Positions 60,360 to 64,000 of a DNA stretch of 64,000 nt are shown here, in pieces. Numbering within the stretch: position 1 is the stretch's first letter; each line of letters starts with the position of its first letter. The position numbers were made by a program, and so were the translations under genes. Under the pieces are notes generated by a model. It ran no database searches. It worked only from the letters and a program-made list of their open reading frames with translations, and was not told the DNA's origin. Location of the stretch: assembly GCF_000321415.2 (NCBI RefSeq), contig NC_019902.2:3562501-3626500 (forward strand), read 5' to 3'. The DNA comes from Thioalkalivibrio nitratireducens DSM 14787 (GTDB taxonomy: Bacteria > Pseudomonadota > Gammaproteobacteria > Ectothiorhodospirales > Ectothiorhodospiraceae).

Positions 60360-60640
60360 TCTCCCCATGGCGGAGTGCTACCACTCCGTGTGCTCTTTAA
60401 CAGACTCCTCCTGAGATCAGGCTTGAACCGGGCCGCTTCGATCGCGAAGTAGCCGACGTTGGTGTCAACGTCCTTCCAAGGCGTCATCTGCCCGTAACCG
60501 CGTGGCAGGCGACCGGCGCTCCCGAACCACTGGGGCGACTGGGCCTTCGGCTGGAAATTGGGTTCGTGGTGTTTGCTGCATTCCAATCGGTCTGATCGTG
60601 TTGGCGACTGGTGCGATTTGCACCGTTTGGAATCATCAAC
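60360..60640 (+). ncRNA. Candidate retron msr-msd structured RNA
   Basis: About 280 bp without a credible gene lie between the promoter and the first ORF and are dense in hairpins: CGGAGTG-CTAC-CACTCCG (60371-60388), CCTG-AGAT-CAGG (60410-60421), GGC.GCTTCG-ATCG-CGAAGT.GCC (60431-60454), GACGTTG-GTGT-CAACGTC (60455-60472), CTGCCCG...CGTGGCAG (60488-60508) and a long one pairing ATTCCAATCGGT (60580-60591) with ACCGTTTGGAAT (60622-60633). A weak closing pair is CCCCATGG (60363-60370) with CCACTGGGG (60527-60535). Retron RTs need such an RNA close upstream. I cannot define the branching G or the msd ends. Confidence 0.45.
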
Positions 60641-60655
60641 ACAGGAGATTTCGTG

Positions 60656-60895
60656 ATGAACGAAGAGCCTTTGAAGAAGGTGCTGATCGTCCTATTGGAC
60701 GTGAAAGCATCGATGCACGATGCAGCGGACACCAGTGCTACTGAACAACTGGACGAGGCGATCGAACTGATACAGGGATTCATCGACACTGGCTACCGTG
60801 ACGCCGGCATGAAGCACGCCGTGCTGTCGGCGCTCGGTAAGGTGCTTGAAAAACTCCCCAGTATCGTCGCCCTCCTCCAACTCCTGTCCAGATAA
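60656..60895 (+). CDS. 79-aa protein of unknown function in the retron-like cassette
   Basis: Starts MNEEPLKKVLIVLLDVKASM with an AGGAG site nine bases upstream. Mostly helical: an acidic middle (EQLDEAIELIQGFIDTGYRD) and an amphipathic, leucine-rich C-terminus (VLEKLPSIVALLQLLSR) that could associate with membranes or form a helical oligomer. No family recognised. It is the first ORF after the hairpin-rich RNA and 40 bp ahead of the Xre gene, so it may be the retron effector or a partner of the RT; that role is inference. Confidence 0.75.
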   Translation: MNEEPLKKVLIVLLDVKASMHDAADTSATEQLDEAIELIQGFIDTGYRDAGMKHAVLSALGKVLEKLPSIVALLQLLSR

Positions 60896-60935
60896 GCACA
60901 GCGAACCCCTTTTCTAATTCGAGACTGATACGACG

Positions 60936-61238
60936 ATGAATCTTGGCGCGGCCATAAAATCCTGTCGAAAACTGCGCGGCCTCACTCAGTCCAAGCTGGC
61001 TGAGCTGTCGGACGTATCGGTATCCCATCTGTGCCTGATCGAGAAGAATAAGCGCGATCCTAGCATCGCGACCATCGAGTCCATCTCCAAGGCACTTAAG
61101 ACCCCGCTTTCCGTACTTGTTTTCATAGCGGCAGAAAAAGAAGAAATACCCGAGCTGAACCAAGACCAGCTTGATACCATTTCAACTGGAATTCTGGAAC
61201 TTATGGATGGCACCAGAAAGCAACAAAACCTGTTCTAA
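60936..61238 (+). CDS. Xre/Cro-family HTH regulator
   Basis: A 100-aa DNA-binding protein. The HTH_3 fold covers residues 4-58: IKSCRKLRGLTQSKLAELSD then VSVSHLCLIEKNKRDPS, with the recognition helix SVSHLCLIEK. The C-terminal 40 residues are acidic and helical and may dimerise or bind the RT. It ends inside the RT gene (32-base overlap with the chosen RT start), so the two are probably coupled. It is the natural candidate for binding the TTTGC/GCAAA dyads ahead of the operon. Confidence 0.88.
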   Translation: MNLGAAIKSCRKLRGLTQSKLAELSDVSVSHLCLIEKNKRDPSIATIESISKALKTPLSVLVFIAAEKEEIPELNQDQLDTISTGILELMDGTRKQQNLF

Positions 61239-62214
61239 GGTTGGTCCCATTGCGCATGTCAAGGCACTGGCCAGCATCCTCTCGACAACCCCGTCTGAGT
61301 TAATCGCGCTTTCCGAAAACGTCCCTTCTCTGTGGAAGCCGGGCAAGGTCCTCAGGAAAAAGGACGGCACGCCCCGCCCCACCCATGACGCGCGTAAAGC
61401 GCTGAAGGTCGTTCACGAGCGTATCAAGAACCGCCTCCTTAGACAGGTGGACTATCCCGGTTACCTCCTTGGCGGCATCTCAGACAAGCTGACCACCCGC
61501 GACTACTCCAGGCACGCCGCCCTTCACGCCAAGAAAAAAATCCTGATCAGCGAGGACATCCAGGACTTCTTCCCCAGCACTACCGCAGAGGTAGTGCAGG
61601 AGATCTGGCAGCGGCTTTTCAACTTCCATCCGGACGTCGCAGAACTACTGACCCGGCTTACCATCTATGAGGGCGCCTTACCCCAGGGTTGGAAAACCAG
61701 CGGCTACCTGGCCAACCTCGCTCTATGGAGACGGGAACCGGATTTCGTGGCACGCCTTCATCGCCAGGGGCTCGCCTACAGCCGCTTCATGGACGACGTT
61801 ACCGTCTCTGCGCCATATCCGCTAAGTAAGACACAACTGACCAATATCATTTCGGGCATCTATGGCATGCTCGCGTCTGGCGAGTTCGCGCCCAAGAGAG
61901 CGAAGCACAAGATAGCGACTGGACGAAGCCGGATGGAGGTGACGGGTCTCAACGTCAACGCCGCCAAGCCATCGATGCCAAAGAAGCGACGTGACCAGAT
62001 ACGGGCTCAGGTATACCAGTGCGAACAAGGGTACAAACGGGATCCCCGCTCACCGGAGTATCTAACGCAATGGCGCAACGCATCGGGCAAGGTCGGAACC
62101 ATGAAACGTTTCAACCCCGGTGAAGCGAAGAGCTTACGGACTAGGCCTGCCCTTTACCCACAAGTTGCGCAGACCAGTCGATACGGGGCGGTGTCATTCG
62201 ATTTCATCTCGTAA
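61207..62214 (+). CDS. Retron-type reverse transcriptase with FMDD active site
   Basis: A 335-aa RT. Fingers/palm motifs: KDGTPRPTHDARKALK (about 52-67), the retron-specific region X as HAALH (103-107, for NAxxH), motif A ISEDIQDFFPS with Asp117, LPQGWKTSGYLANL (158-171), catalytic YSRFMDDVTVS (FMDD at 194-197, usually YADD) and region Y MEVTGLNVN with VTG at 245-247. No maturase or endonuclease domain is present. ATG 61207 chosen; an ATG at 61171 is in frame. The last roughly 10 codons overlap the antisense end of the transposase gene, so the natural C-terminus may have been replaced by the insertion. Confidence 0.88.
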   Translation: MAPESNKTCSKVGPIAHVKALASILSTTPSELIALSENVPSLWKPGKVLRKKDGTPRPTHDARKALKVVHERIKNRLLRQVDYPGYLLGGISDKLTTRDYSRHAALHAKKKILISEDIQDFFPSTTAEVVQEIWQRLFNFHPDVAELLTRLTIYEGALPQGWKTSGYLANLALWRREPDFVARLHRQGLAYSRFMDDVTVSAPYPLSKTQLTNIISGIYGMLASGEFAPKRAKHKIATGRSRMEVTGLNVNAAKPSMPKKRRDQIRAQVYQCEQGYKRDPRSPEYLTQWRNASGKVGTMKRFNPGEAKSLRTRPALYPQVAQTSRYGAVSFDFIS

Positions 62215-63666
62215 AGCGTAGGCAAAGGACATGGTGGTGAGTTTGGCGTAGCCGTGCCACATCAGCTGGTGGCCAGGCGGCGGATCGTGATTGCGGTTGG
62301 TGTACCCACCGAGGATGGCGACTTCGCGGACAGCTGCCCGGAGGCTGCTGGGGCGAGGCCGGCGCCGGGACTGGGCGTAGTCGCCGAGCACCCGCAATTC
62401 GACGTCCGAGAACAGCAGTTCCGGTGGCAGCTCCGGGGCCTCCCGTCCCAGCAGGGTCATCAGCATCACCCGCCAGGCGATGACCAGCCGGATCGCGATG
62501 GCGCGTTCCAGGCGCTCGACGCTGTGATGGCCGAGTTCGTCGATCTTGCAACCCGATTTCAGCACCCGGTGCCAGTCCTCGATGCGCCAGCGCAGGCGGT
62601 ACCAGCGCAGAATCTCGGCGGCCTGTTCGGCCGAGGCGACGGTCAGGGTGGTGAGCACGAACCACTCAAGCGGCTTTTCCCCTTTCGGCGGATCCCGTTC
62701 CAGCGCGTGCACCACGGTCAGTTCCAGGGTGACCGGCTGATCGGCATCGGCGGGTGTGCCACGGAGCGTGATCGGGGTGTAGCGCAGTTCCAGTTCCGCG
62801 GTCCGTGCCGCTCGGCCCAGGCGCTCGGGGCGCTTGCTGGTCTTGGTGCGCAGGCTCTGGCCATCGACCGGGAGTTCGACCGAGCCGCGGCTCGCCGTCG
62901 CCCGGGCGACCTCGAACAGGCGCCGCCCGTCGGCAAGCCGGCGGTTGTGCTGGGCGCGGATCACCAGCTCCACCGCGGGGTGACGCTGCTGCTCGACATA
63001 GAGCTCGAACGCATCGGCCTCCCGGTCGGCGACACTGATCACCCGGGTATTGGGGAGGGTCGCCGCCAGTGCCGCTGCATCGCGCAGACCGGCGATCCAG
63101 CGGAAGCTCTTTTTCTCTTCCTGCGCCGGTTCCGCGTCGCCCCGCGGCTGCGGCGCCTCGAACTGCGCTTGCAGCACGCCCAGCGGCAGCCCGTCGGCGT
63201 TGACCGCCAGCGTCGAGTGCAGATGCAGCCCCAGACTCTCGGCACCGGTTTGGTTGCGGCCGATGACCCCGACGCCGCGCGTCTGCGGGCGGGTGGTGAA
63301 GTTCAGATCGGTGCCATCCTGCAGGCACAGCACCGTTGCCTGCGCCTGCATCCGGCGCTGCGTGCACGCCCGATGCGGCGCCAGGATATGCTCCGGCGTC
63401 ACGTCGGAGTCCTCCGGCTGGTCGATCAGCCGGTAGTAGCCCTTCACCGCCGCCCAGTCGTCGCGGGCCACCGCGGTAAAGGCGCGCAGCGGATCCTCCC
63501 CCTGGCGCCGGGCGCTGTCCACCAGCCGTTTCGTCAATCGCTTGTCCCCCAAGGGCGCACCCCCGAACTCGTGTTCAGCCCACTGCTGCGCATCCAGACC
63601 CTCGGCGGGTTCCAGCGGTGTGTCGCCCCGTGCCGGTGCCGGACCCACCCCAAGCGTGCGCGCCAA
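62194..63666 (-). CDS. IS4-family (Tn5-like) transposase
   Basis: DDE transposase, 490 aa in this frame. N-terminal Tnp DNA-binding region WAEHEFGGAPLGDKRLTKRL, first Asp in LQDGTDLNF, second in ISVADREADAF, the IS4 signature Y-x2-R-x3-E-x6-K in YRLRWRIEDWHRVLK, and a Tn5-like dimerisation tail LGGYTNRNHDPPPGHQLMWH. The frame opens at a TTG (63664-63666) inside the DUF4338 reading frame. One added base in the GGGG run at 63648-63651 would fuse the two into one protein. It ends 21 bp inside the RT gene on the other strand, marking the insertion edge. Confidence 0.9.
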   Translation of the reverse strand: MARTLGVGPAPARGDTPLEPAEGLDAQQWAEHEFGGAPLGDKRLTKRLVDSARRQGEDPLRAFTAVARDDWAAVKGYYRLIDQPEDSDVTPEHILAPHRACTQRRMQAQATVLCLQDGTDLNFTTRPQTRGVGVIGRNQTGAESLGLHLHSTLAVNADGLPLGVLQAQFEAPQPRGDAEPAQEEKKSFRWIAGLRDAAALAATLPNTRVISVADREADAFELYVEQQRHPAVELVIRAQHNRRLADGRRLFEVARATASRGSVELPVDGQSLRTKTSKRPERLGRAARTAELELRYTPITLRGTPADADQPVTLELTVVHALERDPPKGEKPLEWFVLTTLTVASAEQAAEILRWYRLRWRIEDWHRVLKSGCKIDELGHHSVERLERAIAIRLVIAWRVMLMTLLGREAPELPPELLFSDVELRVLGDYAQSRRRPRPSSLRAAVREVAILGGYTNRNHDPPPGHQLMWHGYAKLTTMSFAYALRDEIE

Positions 63667-64000
63667 TCGGGTTCGAGTTCATAGAGATAGATCGCCTTGC
63701 GGGTCTCGGCCGCGGCGTGGCCCCGGTCCTGGCGCCCCCGCCCGCCGGTCTCGCCCACAAAACGCCAGTTCGACGCCCGCAGGCTGACCCCGGTGTGCGG
63801 AGGCTCGATGAAGGTCTCCACCAGCCAGGGACGATACCCATGGCAGGCCTCGAAGTCAGCCCCCAGCCGCCGCAACGCCCGACCCAGCGTCCACGACGCG
63901 AGGTTCCGGCAGGAAACGCCCGGACGCAACAGGAACCGGTTCAGTCCCACCACACGGTGTCGGTGGCGTTCCCGCAGCGCCGGATCCCAGCCGATCCAGG
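63534..64000 (-). CDS. DUF4338 (DruA-like) domain, N-terminal part of the transposase element, partial
   Basis: The reading frame enters from beyond the window (IGWDPALRERHRHRVVGLNR) and carries a DUF4338-type domain: RFLLRPGVSCRNLASWTLGR, GYRPWLVETFIEPPHTG, NWRFVGETGGRGRQDR and KAIYLYELEPDWRARLG. After that the frame goes astray at the GGGG run 63648-63651, and the normal continuation lies in the transposase frame. DUF4338 is known from Druantia defence (DruA) and from mobile-element proteins. Here it appears to be the front half of a transposase, broken by a one-base deletion or joined by frameshifting. Confidence 0.75.
   Translation of the reverse strand, partial: WIGWDPALRERHRHRVVGLNRFLLRPGVSCRNLASWTLGRALRRLGADFEACHGYRPWLVETFIEPPHTGVSLRASNWRFVGETGGRGRQDRGHAAAETRKAIYLYELEPDWRARLGWVRHRHGATHRWNPPRVWMRSSGLNTSSGVRPWGTSD

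Noticed and set aside
61207-62214. RT as part of a group II intron or a diversity-generating retroelement
   Set aside because: No maturase/thumb X or endonuclease domain and no domain V hairpin seen; no template/variable repeat pair or target protein gene nearby; retron region X and VTG motifs favour a retron.

Overview
The window looks like a piece of a high-GC gammaproteobacterial chromosome. Gene content and order point to the Chromatiales/Ectothiorhodospiraceae (Thioalkalivibrio-like) or a relative: a Pseudomonas-like tyrS-mepM-anmK-erpA-argC block, rppH-ptsP, thiD-thiE-hemL, mrcA divergent from pilMNOPQ, and dnaG-rpoD. The genus is inference; no rRNA gene is present.

Layout. 1-8.8 kb: tyrS (cut by the window edge), a LysM/M23 murein hydrolase, anmK, erpA, argC, a TlpA-like thioredoxin and ptsP. 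8.8-22.8 kb: rppH, a HAD phosphatase, thiamine and heme genes, a TauE-type permease, pepN, tatD, bolA, an alkaline-phosphatase-fold enzyme, a PfkB kinase, small unknowns and aroK. 22.9-32.2 kb: the leftward type IV pilus operon pilM-N-O-P-Q, where pilQ is frameshifted at a four-copy CCCG tract, followed by a 1355-residue repeat lipoprotein lying between pilQ and aroK. 32.4-42 kb: mrcA, an unknown gene, hemE, yqeY/rpsU, then aroB-dgt and a DamX-like ATPase/SPOR protein. 42-54.9 kb: a 13-gene leftward cobalamin uptake, salvage and assembly operon with a clear cobalamin riboswitch and a promoter candidate ahead of btuB. 55-59.2 kb: dnaG and rpoD. 59.2 kb: tRNA-Ile(CAU).

Downstream of that tRNA the sequence becomes accessory. 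There is a DNA-methyltransferase tail fragment, a minus-strand terminator, then a compact retron-like cassette. The cassette has tandem TTTGC/GCAAA dyads over a promoter, about 285 bp rich in hairpins (candidate msr-msd RNA), a 79-aa protein of unknown function, an Xre-type regulator and a retron-type reverse transcriptase whose catalytic box reads FMDD. An IS4/Tn5-type transposase preceded by a DUF4338 (DruA-like) domain abuts the 3' end of the RT gene and runs off the window. This cassette is the best candidate for an undescribed system.

Two families of non-coding dispersed repeats, sharing the same hinge sequence, occupy most of the larger housekeeping intergenic gaps (3.7, 5.7, 14.2, 18.1, 21.9 and 36.6 kb).
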